DNA of 64,000 nt from Cellulosilyticum ruminicola JCM 14822 (lineage in GTDB: Bacteria > Bacillota > Clostridia > Lachnospirales > Cellulosilyticaceae). Numbering within the stretch: the stretch's first letter is position 1; the number at the start of each line of letters is the position of its first letter. This document shows positions 8,683 through 16,144 of this stretch, piece by piece. The stretch spans positions 1 to 64,000 of the forward strand of contig NZ_BBCG01000004.1 in NCBI RefSeq assembly GCF_001311925.1, given 5' to 3'. Made by a program: the position numbers and the translations under genes. A model generated the notes under the pieces. The model saw only the letters and a program-made list of their open reading frames with translations. It made no database searches and was not told the origin of the DNA.

Positions 8683-10050
8683 TTACGCACTTTTACTAAT
8701 AGAAACTGTAAATAGTTTTTCCAATAAAGTTAACGCCCCTGTATAACCTACATAAGTTCTATTAATTACAACTTCATAGGATGTTGGAAAGGCTACTTCA
8801 ACCACATATCCATTTAAATCTTTTGCAGTATCTCTCTCCCAAGTAGACCCTAATATAATAGGTGGCTTATGTCCATAGTCTTCTTCTTTTAATACTTTAC
8901 CTACAATATAACCGTCTTCTACGAATTCTACCTTCGCCGAAACGTCTTCTGCTAATTTTTCATATTCCTTAGCAATTGCTTCTCTATACTTTTCTGGTGC
9001 ATTATCTGTAATAATTTGTGTCTTAGGAATTAAACCTAATTGATTAACCAAAAACTTATTAATAGCTAAATTATATGTACTATCACTAACTACTGCATAA
9101 GTTGCTGGCAGCCCCCACCAATATTCAGAATAGAAATCCGTAAATTGTTCTAGATAATAATAGTATTCTTTTTCTTCTTTTTTAATAAACTCTTCTGCTT
9201 CATTATTATCAATTGCTGCGAATTCTACTACTTCTCTAATAAAACGAGCAACTTCCTTTGCACCTATTGGTAATACTGGAATATGTAAATAAGGTTGGTT
9301 ATATTTTTTCTTTAGATGCTCAGCTGTCTTTAATCCTAACCAAGGCGATAACACTAAGTTAAATTGTGCATTTGGAATAGTAAGCCATTCCTTAACACCT
9401 TCTGAACCTTGGCCAAATAATATATTCACTTTAAATCCTGCACCCTCCAATATACGTTTAATCTCCTTTAAGTCTCCTCGCCACATTGGATTTTGATAAG
9501 GTAATTCAGTCCATACATTAATAAGCCCTTTTTCTTTGTTATCTTTGTTTTTAGCAAACTTATCTACATATTGATCAATAATAGCTTGCGTAATTAATTC
9601 ATGACCTACAAAGTTATTCCCTTTAAATCCTCCTGTATCTGCAAACACAATAGGTATATCTTGCTTTTGAAATTTAGAAACTACAGAACCTATATCATCT
9701 CCAACTAATTCCCCTATACAGCCATTTAATACAACATATAAATCTGCATCCATTACTTTCAGTGTAGATTTTATAAGTCCTTCTAATTTTTTTGAACCAC
9801 CAAATACAACCTCATTTTCAGTAGCATTTACACTTGGTGTAACAGCACCTCCTGCGTAGCCACCTCCTTGAAATCCATTGTAAAATCCTATACTCATAAA
9901 CTGTTTATCCACACATCCTGGTCCACAATGCGTAATAGGCATTGCTCCTGGAATTGCTACTATGCTATGTAACGCCCCTAATGCACATCCATATCTTATT
10001 TGATTAATTGAATTTGTTTGTCCATTATGATCTTTTTTTACTGCCATCAC
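8683..10050 (-). CDS. Nitrogenase-like component 1, K-type subunit
   Basis: This 455-residue protein is of the nitrogenase component 1 (oxidored_nitro) superfamily. Visible metal-site residues are Cys22 (YGCALGALHS), Cys42 and Cys46 (THCGPGC) and Cys111 (LNGCIGELVGDD). Cys22, Cys46 and Cys111 match the three P-cluster Cys positions of NifK. It overlaps the D-type gene by 4 bases, so the two are made together as an alpha/beta pair. No nifE, nifN, nifB or nifH lies next to it, so true nitrogen fixation is unlikely. Methylthio-alkane reductase-type (Mar) or another nitrogenase-like reductase fits better, given the methionine neighbours. The substrate is inference. Confidence 0.8.
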   Translation of the reverse strand: MMAVKKDHNGQTNSINQIRYGCALGALHSIVAIPGAMPITHCGPGCVDKQFMSIGFYNGFQGGGYAGGAVTPSVNATENEVVFGGSKKLEGLIKSTLKVMDADLYVVLNGCIGELVGDDIGSVVSKFQKQDIPIVFADTGGFKGNNFVGHELITQAIIDQYVDKFAKNKDNKEKGLINVWTELPYQNPMWRGDLKEIKRILEGAGFKVNILFGQGSEGVKEWLTIPNAQFNLVLSPWLGLKTAEHLKKKYNQPYLHIPVLPIGAKEVARFIREVVEFAAIDNNEAEEFIKKEEKEYYYYLEQFTDFYSEYWWGLPATYAVVSDSTYNLAINKFLVNQLGLIPKTQIITDNAPEKYREAIAKEYEKLAEDVSAKVEFVEDGYIVGKVLKEEDYGHKPPIILGSTWERDTAKDLNGYVVEVAFPTSYEVVINRTYVGYTGALTLLEKLFTVSISKSA

Positions 10051-11612
10051 TCTGTCCCCCCATTTTTAAAGTCTTCTAAATAATCTTCTATTAACTCAGG
10101 ATGTTTTGCTAATATATATGGATCATCTTGATCTAACCACCATTTTTTATATGGTAATTTCACATGTTCCTTAATGTCTTGATGGAATTTTTTATGTGCT
10201 ATAACCTCTAATATTGTTTCTCCTAAATTAATTATACCTTGATATCCTATAGCAATATGCTCATCTCCAAGTGGAGCTGCCGGGATACCTAATTTAGATG
10301 CTAATGGTGCTAATCCATTGTGTCTAATAAGTAAGAAGTCCGGTGGTGTCTGTTTTAAAAATGTGTAGAGTTGATATTGTTGTCTATTACTTATATTAAA
10401 GGATTTTACATCTCCATAATGTTCTACTAAATGTCCTAAAGAATCTTCTCTAGGATCTCCACTATCATATACAGGGTCATGATGGAAAGCTAATGAACTC
10501 TCTACTTCAATTCCCAATTCTCTTAACACCTGAATAAGCCCATGGGCATAAGCTGATCCTGTTGCTACATATCCTTTTAATCCTGCCAATTTCTTTTTCA
10601 ATTCTTCAATTCTAGGTTTTACGCGTTCATGCTCTTTTTTAATATATTTCTCTGCTAATTCTTCTCTATGTGTTACCCTTCCAATTTCTCTTAACCACTC
10701 ATCTGTACCATGGAATCCATAAGGCATTGGTGCCTTAACTTCAGGTACACCAAATGATTCTTCTAATCCTGCTGCCATATATGATGATAATGTATAACAG
10801 AATCCTACTGTTGCAGCCGCTTCAGAAAGTTGTGCTAAATCATCTACTGATGCTAAATCTACTACATAATTAACTCTCAGATTAAGCTCTGCTAACATTG
10901 GTGTAAAGACATCTGAACCCCATAAATTAATTACATTAACTAAATCTTCTTGTTTCTTAGGATTACGTTTTACAATTTGTCGTAATATCCCATGTTGTGT
11001 AGCATCAAATCCTGTGCTCCAGTGTTTAGAGCGAAATCCTTCACACATTAATGGAATAACTGGAATACCTAATTCATCTTCCTTCTCTACCGCCACACTC
11101 TCAATATCTTCACCAATAATCCCAGTCGCACAAGAAGTTCCAATAAATATTGCCTGTGGTTTATATCTTTCCCATGCATCATCTATAGATTGTTTTAACT
11201 TCTTTAATGCACCAAATACCATATCACTTTCTTGTAAGTTTGTATTAATAATCCTAATGTTTTCAACCTGATGATTTCTCATAGCAAGACCATTTCTATA
11301 AATAGAATTGTAAGGTACCTGTCCTGCCCCACATCCTATAGGCGCATGTTGAATAAGTACTGCATTTCTTACATTCCCAGCCTGACATTCTACCATTTGT
11401 TCACTACAAACTGATCCTTGTGAAAATGGTCCTTTTAGCTCACAAAGCTTACAACCATTTCCCCTACAACCTCGTTTTTCCCCTTGTCCTCTTAATGCAT
11501 AACCAGATTGCTTATTAAGTTCTTCTGCATTTCCTTGCCATGCAATAATTGTTCCTAACCGCTGTTCACGGCTTTGTACTGCTGTAATATCTAAATTCAC
11601 TTTTTTTGCCAT
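10047..11612 (-). CDS. Nitrogenase-like component 1, D-type (catalytic) subunit
   Basis: This 521-residue protein is of the NifD-like superfamily. P-cluster-type cysteines are Cys76 (VECQAGN), Cys94 (HAPIGCGAGQ) and Cys161 (GTSCATGIIGEDI). By hand alignment Cys272 (VGFCYTLSSYMAAG) and His452 (GDEHIAIGYQG) sit where NifD has its two cofactor ligands (Cys275 and His442). A FeMo-co-like or NifB-co-type cofactor is therefore likely retained, unlike in protochlorophyllide reductases. An extra Cys motif, CRGNGCKLC (residues 49-57), lies before the first P-cluster Cys. Established relatives include methylthio-alkane reductase MarD. Assignment to that family needs a tree. A separate promoter and attenuator-like leader lie upstream. 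Confidence 0.8.
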   Translation of the reverse strand: MAKKVNLDITAVQSREQRLGTIIAWQGNAEELNKQSGYALRGQGEKRGCRGNGCKLCELKGPFSQGSVCSEQMVECQAGNVRNAVLIQHAPIGCGAGQVPYNSIYRNGLAMRNHQVENIRIINTNLQESDMVFGALKKLKQSIDDAWERYKPQAIFIGTSCATGIIGEDIESVAVEKEDELGIPVIPLMCEGFRSKHWSTGFDATQHGILRQIVKRNPKKQEDLVNVINLWGSDVFTPMLAELNLRVNYVVDLASVDDLAQLSEAAATVGFCYTLSSYMAAGLEESFGVPEVKAPMPYGFHGTDEWLREIGRVTHREELAEKYIKKEHERVKPRIEELKKKLAGLKGYVATGSAYAHGLIQVLRELGIEVESSLAFHHDPVYDSGDPREDSLGHLVEHYGDVKSFNISNRQQYQLYTFLKQTPPDFLLIRHNGLAPLASKLGIPAAPLGDEHIAIGYQGIINLGETILEVIAHKKFHQDIKEHVKLPYKKWWLDQDDPYILAKHPELIEDYLEDFKNGGTE

Positions 11613-11637
11613 ATATCTTTTTCCCCTTTATTAGTTA

Positions 11638-11679
11638 TTAGCCATGTGAAATTTTTTCTACTACTTCCTTACCATCCAC
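11638..11679 (-). CDS. Possible 13-residue leader peptide before nitrogenase-like genes
   Basis: A GTG start with TAGGGAGGA 5 bases upstream opens a 13-codon frame (VDGKEVVEKISHG) that ends 25 bases before the D-type start codon. The ribosome site is better than that of the D gene itself. It has no Met or Cys codon that would mark a classical sulfur-sensing leader peptide. It may serve translational coupling, or be chance. Confidence 0.3.
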   Translation of the reverse strand: MDGKEVVEKISHG

Positions 11680-11731
11680 ATTCCTCCCTAAATTTTATTT
11701 TTAAATCAAAAGTTATCCGCACTATATAAAA

Positions 11732-11819
11732 CAAAACCTCCCTTACTAAGAAGAGAGGTTTTAAATTTTATACTTAACCTTATCTCTAGGATACTTTTCA
11801 TTTGATTTATCTCATTGTA
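11732..11819 (-). promoter_or_regulatory. Leader with terminator/antiterminator before nitrogenase-like genes
   Basis: Transcription should start near 11807. The minus-strand leader contains a strong terminator at 11732-11764 (AAAACCTC... pairing ...GAGGTTTT, then T-rich). Upstream, GAGATAAGGTT can pair with AACCTCTC, the 5' arm of that terminator, giving a competing antiterminator. The segment between promoter and terminator is only about 45 nt. It lacks the S-box core (no GGGACTGGCCC), so it is not a SAM-I riboswitch. The ligand or factor is unknown. Confidence 0.55.
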
Positions 11820-11842
11820 TTCCTATAGATTTACTAAGTCAA
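11814..11842 (-). promoter_or_regulatory. Promoter of nitrogenase-like operon
   Basis: Minus-strand TTGACT (11837-11842) and TACAAT (11814-11819) with an exact 17-base spacer. This shows the D/K pair has its own transcription start rather than depending on read-through from the metQ unit, whose terminator lies just upstream. Confidence 0.75.
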
Positions 11843-11897
11843 TATTTTCAGTTTTTTTAGACTTATAGCCTTTTCTTATCACTAGTGATTACAACAT

Positions 11898-11925
11898 AAA
11901 AGGTTACATTCACTTTGTAACCTTT
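11898..11925 (-). terminator. Terminator of aminotransferase-metNIQ operon
   Basis: Minus-strand hairpin AAAGGTTAC/GTAACCTTT followed by TTATG. It lies 17 bases after the metQ stop codon. The T tract is short, so some read-through is possible. Confidence 0.65.
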
Positions 11926-11942
11926 GCGCACTTTCAATTACC

Positions 11943-12827
11943 CTATTTCCATTTTTCTGTATACCAATCTGGCTTTTGAAAACTACTAAATGCGTAATCA
12001 CTACTTTCTATAACATCTTTAAAATCTTCAGACTCTACGACTTCTACAATGTCTTTTACAAACTGGCTATCTAAATCTTTAGTTTGTACTGCAATTACAT
12101 TTTTCATTTCTTCTGCCAGCACTTCTTTATAAATAGCTGAATCTAAATCAATACCTGCTGATAAAGCATAGTTACCTGGTATAGCTGCTAAATCTGAGCT
12201 TTGTAATGTTCTAGGAAGCTGAGCTGCTTCTACTGGTGTAATCACTAAATTCAAAGGATTATCCTTTACATTTTTCTCACTAAAGCTTGTAACATCTGTC
12301 GTTTCATCGATGGTTAATAGACCTGCATTTTGTGCTTCTTTTAAGGCACGTCTTAAATTAGTAACATCATTAGGTACTGTAAGACTTGCTCCTTCTGGTA
12401 TATTAGAAATATCTGTGTATTTATCTGAATAAATCCCAAGCCCCGCTGTTGGTATATTAATTAAATTACTAAGTTCTAAATTATGTTCCGTCTTGAAATT
12501 CTCAAGATACACACTATGTTGGAACATATTGGCATCTACTTCTCCCTTACCTAATGCTAAATTAGGTTGGACATAATCACTAAATTCAATGATATCCACT
12601 TTGTAACCCTTTTCCTCTAATCCTGGTTTAATAGCATATTGGATCATATCCCCATAAGGACCAGGGCAAGTCCCAAACTTAATAGTATCTTTTGCTCTCA
12701 CCTCATTTACTGATGCAGCTACATCTTTTACATCCTCACCACTTGCATTCTGTGAACCGCATCCTGTTAATATTCCAAATCCTACTACTGCTAATAAACT
12801 TAACTTATAAATTAAACTTTTTCTCAT
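11943..12827 (-). CDS. metQ: Methionine ABC transporter substrate-binding lipoprotein MetQ
   Basis: This 294-residue NlpA-family lipoprotein has signal peptide ILTGCGS with the lipidated Cys at residue 23. The domain begins with KFGTCPGPYGDMIQYAIKPGLEEKGY and contains VDANMFQHSVYLENF, the family's characteristic stretch. It binds methionine (L- or D-, and sometimes oxidised or related thioethers) outside the membrane. It is the last gene of the S-box 2 operon after metN and metI. A related thioether amino acid or acid as ligand cannot be excluded. Confidence 0.92.
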   Translation of the reverse strand: MRKSLIYKLSLLAVVGFGILTGCGSQNASGEDVKDVAASVNEVRAKDTIKFGTCPGPYGDMIQYAIKPGLEEKGYKVDIIEFSDYVQPNLALGKGEVDANMFQHSVYLENFKTEHNLELSNLINIPTAGLGIYSDKYTDISNIPEGASLTVPNDVTNLRRALKEAQNAGLLTIDETTDVTSFSEKNVKDNPLNLVITPVEAAQLPRTLQSSDLAAIPGNYALSAGIDLDSAIYKEVLAEEMKNVIAVQTKDLDSQFVKDIVEVVESEDFKDVIESSDYAFSSFQKPDWYTEKWK

Positions 12828-12882
12828 AATCTTTCCTCCCTAAATCTATCTATTTTTTTATAACCCATATTCATACTAACTT

Positions 12883-13539
12883 CTATTTCTTAGTTACACT
12901 CACAGCTGCTTTTTCTCCTATAACTTGAATGAGTTGTACTACTACAACTAATATGACCACTGTAATAATTAATACATCTGTTTGATAACGTTGATAACCG
13001 TAGCGAATCGCTAAGTCTCCAATTCCTCCGCCACCAACAGTTCCTGCCATTGATGAATAACCTATAATGCTAATAAGCGTTACTGTAATCGCCCTAATAA
13101 TTCCTGGTAATGCTTCTACTAAAAGAACATCCACTACAATGTCTTTTAAACTTGCTCCCATTGCTAATGATGCTTCAATTACACCTTTATCTATTTCAGA
13201 AAAGGCACCTTCTACAAGCCTTGCCAAAAAGGCTATAGCTGCTACTGTTAATGGAACTGTTACTGCAGTAGCTCCTATGGTTGTGCCTAATATAAGATTT
13301 GTTAAAGGATAAAGTAAAACTAATAAAATAATAAATGGAATTGAACGAATTACATTTATTATTAATCCAGAAACAGCATTTATTGCCTTATTAGGATATA
13401 AAAGTGGCGATGCTGTAATGTATAAAACAAGTCCTAGAAATGTTCCTACTACTATTGCAATCAGCATTGATATACTTACCATTAAACTTGTTTCCTTTGT
13501 TGCGCTCCATAATGCTTCAACTAATTCATTTATACTCAT
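12883..13539 (-). CDS. metI: Methionine ABC transporter permease MetI
   Basis: This 218-residue integral membrane protein has about five hydrophobic segments. Its ATPase-docking loop is EASLAMGASLKDIVVDVLLVEALPG, followed by GGGGIGDLAIRYGYQRY, as in MetI. It overlaps metN by 4 bases and precedes metQ by 55 bases. It forms the membrane channel of the methionine importer. Confidence 0.93.
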   Translation of the reverse strand: MSINELVEALWSATKETSLMVSISMLIAIVVGTFLGLVLYITASPLLYPNKAINAVSGLIINVIRSIPFIILLVLLYPLTNLILGTTIGATAVTVPLTVAAIAFLARLVEGAFSEIDKGVIEASLAMGASLKDIVVDVLLVEALPGIIRAITVTLISIIGYSSMAGTVGGGGIGDLAIRYGYQRYQTDVLIITVVILVVVVQLIQVIGEKAAVSVTKK

Positions 13540-14555
13540 GCTACTTCACTCCCCTTTTCTCTAATAACTTCTATTCCTTCAGTATTTGCCTTAATATATT
13601 CTAGTGCTTTATCTATCTGATGTGCTTCTCCTATAATACTTACAACTAATACTCCTATTGGTTTTTCTGTAATGTATTCAATACGCCCATGTAAAATATT
13701 TAAGACTACTTCATATTTTTTATTAGCATAAGCAACAATAGGTTCAACACTCCTATTTCCTTTATAAGTAAGTTTAATAATCTTACCTTGTGTTTTAGAT
13801 ATAATCTTATCTGGGATATCTATTTGAGTTTCTACCAATTTTTTTGTCAATTCTGCCTGTGGGTTTGCAAATACTTCATAAGTTGTCCCATGTTCAATGA
13901 TTTCTCCTTCACTCATAACTGCTACTTTTGTAAATAAGTTTTTTGCCACTTCCATTTGATGAGTAATGAAAACAATCGTAATCCCCAGTGAGCTATTAAT
14001 TTGCTTTAAGATATCTACAATTTCTACAGTTGTCTGTGCATCAAGTGCAGATGTTGCTTCGTCGCAGAGTAAGATTTTAGGATTAGTGGCTAATGCTCTT
14101 GCAATCCCTACACGTTGCTTTTGCCCACCACTTAAACTTGCAGGATAAGCATTTAGCTTATCCTTTAATCCCACAAGTTCAAGTAACTCTTCAACACGAG
14201 CTTTACGCTTTTCCTTAGGATATTCTTGTATTTTAAGCGCAAGCTCTATATTTTGTCCTACTGTTTTTCTAGACACTAAATTGAAGTGTTGAAAAATCAT
14301 ACCTACTTTTTTTCTAAGTTCTCTAATCTGACTATTATTTAATTGTGTTATATCTTCATTATCCACAAAAATATGTCCCTGTGTTGGCTGTTGTAATCCA
14401 TTAATTGTACGTACTAATGTACTTTTCCCAGCGCCACTGCCTCCTACAATTCCATAAATATCCCCTGCTTCTATATGAAGTGAAACATCTTTAACTGCTA
14501 CAAATTCTCCATTCTTTTGTTTAAAAGCTACTTTTACATTTTCAAATTTAATCAT
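13536..14555 (-). CDS. metN: Methionine ABC transporter ATP-binding protein MetN
   Basis: This 339-residue ATPase has Walker A GGSGAGKST near residue 38, signature LSGGQKQRVG near 142 and Walker B LLCDEATSALD. A C-terminal extension of about 90 residues is the NIL domain, which in MetN binds methionine and inhibits transport when methionine is high. It sits 17 bases after the aminotransferase gene, so one S-box controls both import and transamination. Confidence 0.94.
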   Translation of the reverse strand: MIKFENVKVAFKQKNGEFVAVKDVSLHIEAGDIYGIVGGSGAGKSTLVRTINGLQQPTQGHIFVDNEDITQLNNSQIRELRKKVGMIFQHFNLVSRKTVGQNIELALKIQEYPKEKRKARVEELLELVGLKDKLNAYPASLSGGQKQRVGIARALATNPKILLCDEATSALDAQTTVEIVDILKQINSSLGITIVFITHQMEVAKNLFTKVAVMSEGEIIEHGTTYEVFANPQAELTKKLVETQIDIPDKIISKTQGKIIKLTYKGNRSVEPIVAYANKKYEVVLNILHGRIEYITEKPIGVLVVSIIGEAHQIDKALEYIKANTEGIEVIREKGSEVA

Positions 14556-14572
14556 AGCCTTTCCCCTTTCTC

Positions 14573-15730
14573 TTAAAAATGTTTTCTAATATGCTGTAAT
14601 TTTTCTAATGCTTTTTCTAATGTTTGTGGCTTCTTAGCATAGTGGAGACGAATATATTGATTCACGTCTTCTTTGAAGAAACTAGATCCTGGAACCCCTG
14701 CTACACCTACTTCTTTTATAAGTTTTTCTGCAAACTCATTATCAGAAGCTATACCAAATTCACTAATGTCTACCATAACATAATACGCACCTTCTGGTTT
14801 AAAATAACGAAGTCCTATTTGATCTAATCCATTTAAGAAAAGTTCTCTTTTCTCAGTGTACATCCTAGTTAATTCATTATAATAATCATCACCAAACTTA
14901 AGTCCTACAATAGCTGCTCTTTGAAGTGGTGCTGCTGCACCTACTGTTAAGAAGTCATGTACCTTCTTACATTGATTGATAATTTCTTTTGGTGCAATAA
15001 CATACCCAAGTCGCCAGCCAGTAATAGAATATGTCTTTGAAAGTGAACTACATGAGATAGTACGCTCAAACATTTCAGGTAATGATGCAAAATAAGTATG
15101 TTTATGTGGTGCATAAACAATATGTTCATATACTTCATCTGTAATGACATACGCATCATATTTTTCAACGATTTTAGCAATATCTAAAAGTTCTTCCCTA
15201 GTAAAAACTTTACCTATTGGATTAGAAGGATTACAAAGCACTAATGCTTTTGCACCTGCTTTAAAAGCATCTTCTAAAGCTTCTCTATCAAAATCAAAAG
15301 TAGGTGGTTTTAATGGAATATAAATTGGCTGTGCTCCACAAAGAATAGTATCTGCTGCATAATTCTCATAAAATGGTGAGAAAATAGCCACCTTATCTCC
15401 TCTTTCACAAATAGACATCATGGCTGTCATCATTGCTTCTGTACTACCACAAGTAACTACTATATTTTCATTAGGATCTAACTTCAATCCCATGAAACGT
15501 TCTTGTTTTTCCGCTAAAGCCTCTCTAAAATCTTGTGCCCCCCAAGTAATAGCATATTGGTGTGGTCCCTCAATTGCTGCACGTTGTAATTCTTCAAGAA
15601 TTTCTGGAGGTGGGGCAAAATCAGGGAACCCTTGTGATAAGTTAATGGCACCATATTGATTTGAAATACGTGTCATCTTTCTAATTGTTGATTCTTGAAA
15701 TCCATCTAATCTATGACTTAACTCTAACAT
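14573..15730 (-). CDS. PLP-dependent aminotransferase (methionine/KMTB-type, class I/II)
   Basis: This 385-residue fold-type I aminotransferase has NLSQGFPDF, the tyrosine-bearing FSPFYENYAAD, LCNPSNPIGKVFT, ITDEVYEHIVY and the PLP lysine in SSLSKTYSITGWRLGY (near residue 235). The overall pattern is close to methionine aminotransferase YbdL and kynurenine/glutamine transaminase-like enzymes. It is the first gene of the S-box 2 operon. Under low SAM it would most usefully convert 4-methylthio-2-oxobutyrate to methionine. The reverse direction and other amino acids remain possible. Confidence 0.85.
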   Translation of the reverse strand: MLELSHRLDGFQESTIRKMTRISNQYGAINLSQGFPDFAPPPEILEELQRAAIEGPHQYAITWGAQDFREALAEKQERFMGLKLDPNENIVVTCGSTEAMMTAMMSICERGDKVAIFSPFYENYAADTILCGAQPIYIPLKPPTFDFDREALEDAFKAGAKALVLCNPSNPIGKVFTREELLDIAKIVEKYDAYVITDEVYEHIVYAPHKHTYFASLPEMFERTISCSSLSKTYSITGWRLGYVIAPKEIINQCKKVHDFLTVGAAAPLQRAAIVGLKFGDDYYNELTRMYTEKRELFLNGLDQIGLRYFKPEGAYYVMVDISEFGIASDNEFAEKLIKEVGVAGVPGSSFFKEDVNQYIRLHYAKKPQTLEKALEKLQHIRKHF

Positions 15731-15785
15731 TTTATTTTCTCCTCCTTATATATCAATGCATCAAAAGAAATTACTATTTGTATCG

Positions 15786-15817
15786 AAAAAGCTACTTTCT
15801 TAAGGTAAGAAAGTAGC
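15786..15817 (-). terminator. S-box 2 expression-platform terminator
   Basis: Minus-strand hairpin GCTACTTTCTT/AAGAAAGTAGC followed by TTTTTC, between the SAM aptamer and the aminotransferase start codon. Confidence 0.85.
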
Positions 15818-15834
15818 ACAAACAGGCTTAAAAT

Positions 15835-15953
15835 ATACTTTCTTATCTCTCAAACCACTACAGATCTTGCTGGAATTAGCACCTTAAATAATTTATACAA
15901 TTATTCAGGTTGCCGGGCTTCACTGGGCCAGTCCCTTTGCCACTCTAGATAAG
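15835..15953 (-). promoter_or_regulatory. SAM-I (S-box) riboswitch upstream of aminotransferase-metNIQ
   Basis: On the minus strand CTTATCTAGAGTGG, AAGGGACTGGCCC, AAGCCCGGCAACC, AAGGTGCTAATTCC and the closing GAGAGATAAGAAAG are all present in order. It is a complete S-box aptamer followed by a terminator. Low SAM permits expression of the methionine importer and aminotransferase, a standard S-box target. Confidence 0.96.
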
Positions 15954-15991
15954 AACCTTTTTCTATAACCAAGTTTTCTAGTATGATTAGT

Positions 15992-16020
15992 AGTATATAT
16001 TTCTACTCAATCAATGTCAA
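15992..16020 (-). promoter_or_regulatory. Promoter of S-box 2 operon
   Basis: Minus-strand TTGACA (16015-16020) and TATACT (15992-15997), 17-base spacer, about 40 bases before the SAM aptamer. It matches the S-box 1 promoter hexamer for hexamer. Confidence 0.8.
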
Positions 16021-16144
16021 TATTTTTTATATATTTTATAAAATTTTTATTTTCTCTAAAATATTCCTATTATTTTTACTGGTTTACAATTTATAGAAGT
16101 ACGCATATATTATATTAGTCGTTTATCTTAAAGGACTGATTCTA

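Noticed and set aside
8683-11612. True molybdenum nitrogenase (nifDK)
   Set aside because: No nifH, nifE, nifN or nifB is adjacent, the N-termini and lengths differ from NifDK, and the neighbours are methionine genes. A nitrogenase-like label is all the sequence supports.
11732-11842. A third S-box riboswitch before the nitrogenase-like genes
   Set aside because: The GAGATAAGG and terminator parts look superficially similar, but the conserved GGGACTGGCCC, GCAACC and GGTGCTAATTCC elements are absent and the leader is too short.
14947-15180. Minus-strand 77-codon frame inside the aminotransferase gene
   Set aside because: It is in a different frame of a clearly coding region and its His/Leu/Met-rich product has no domain character.
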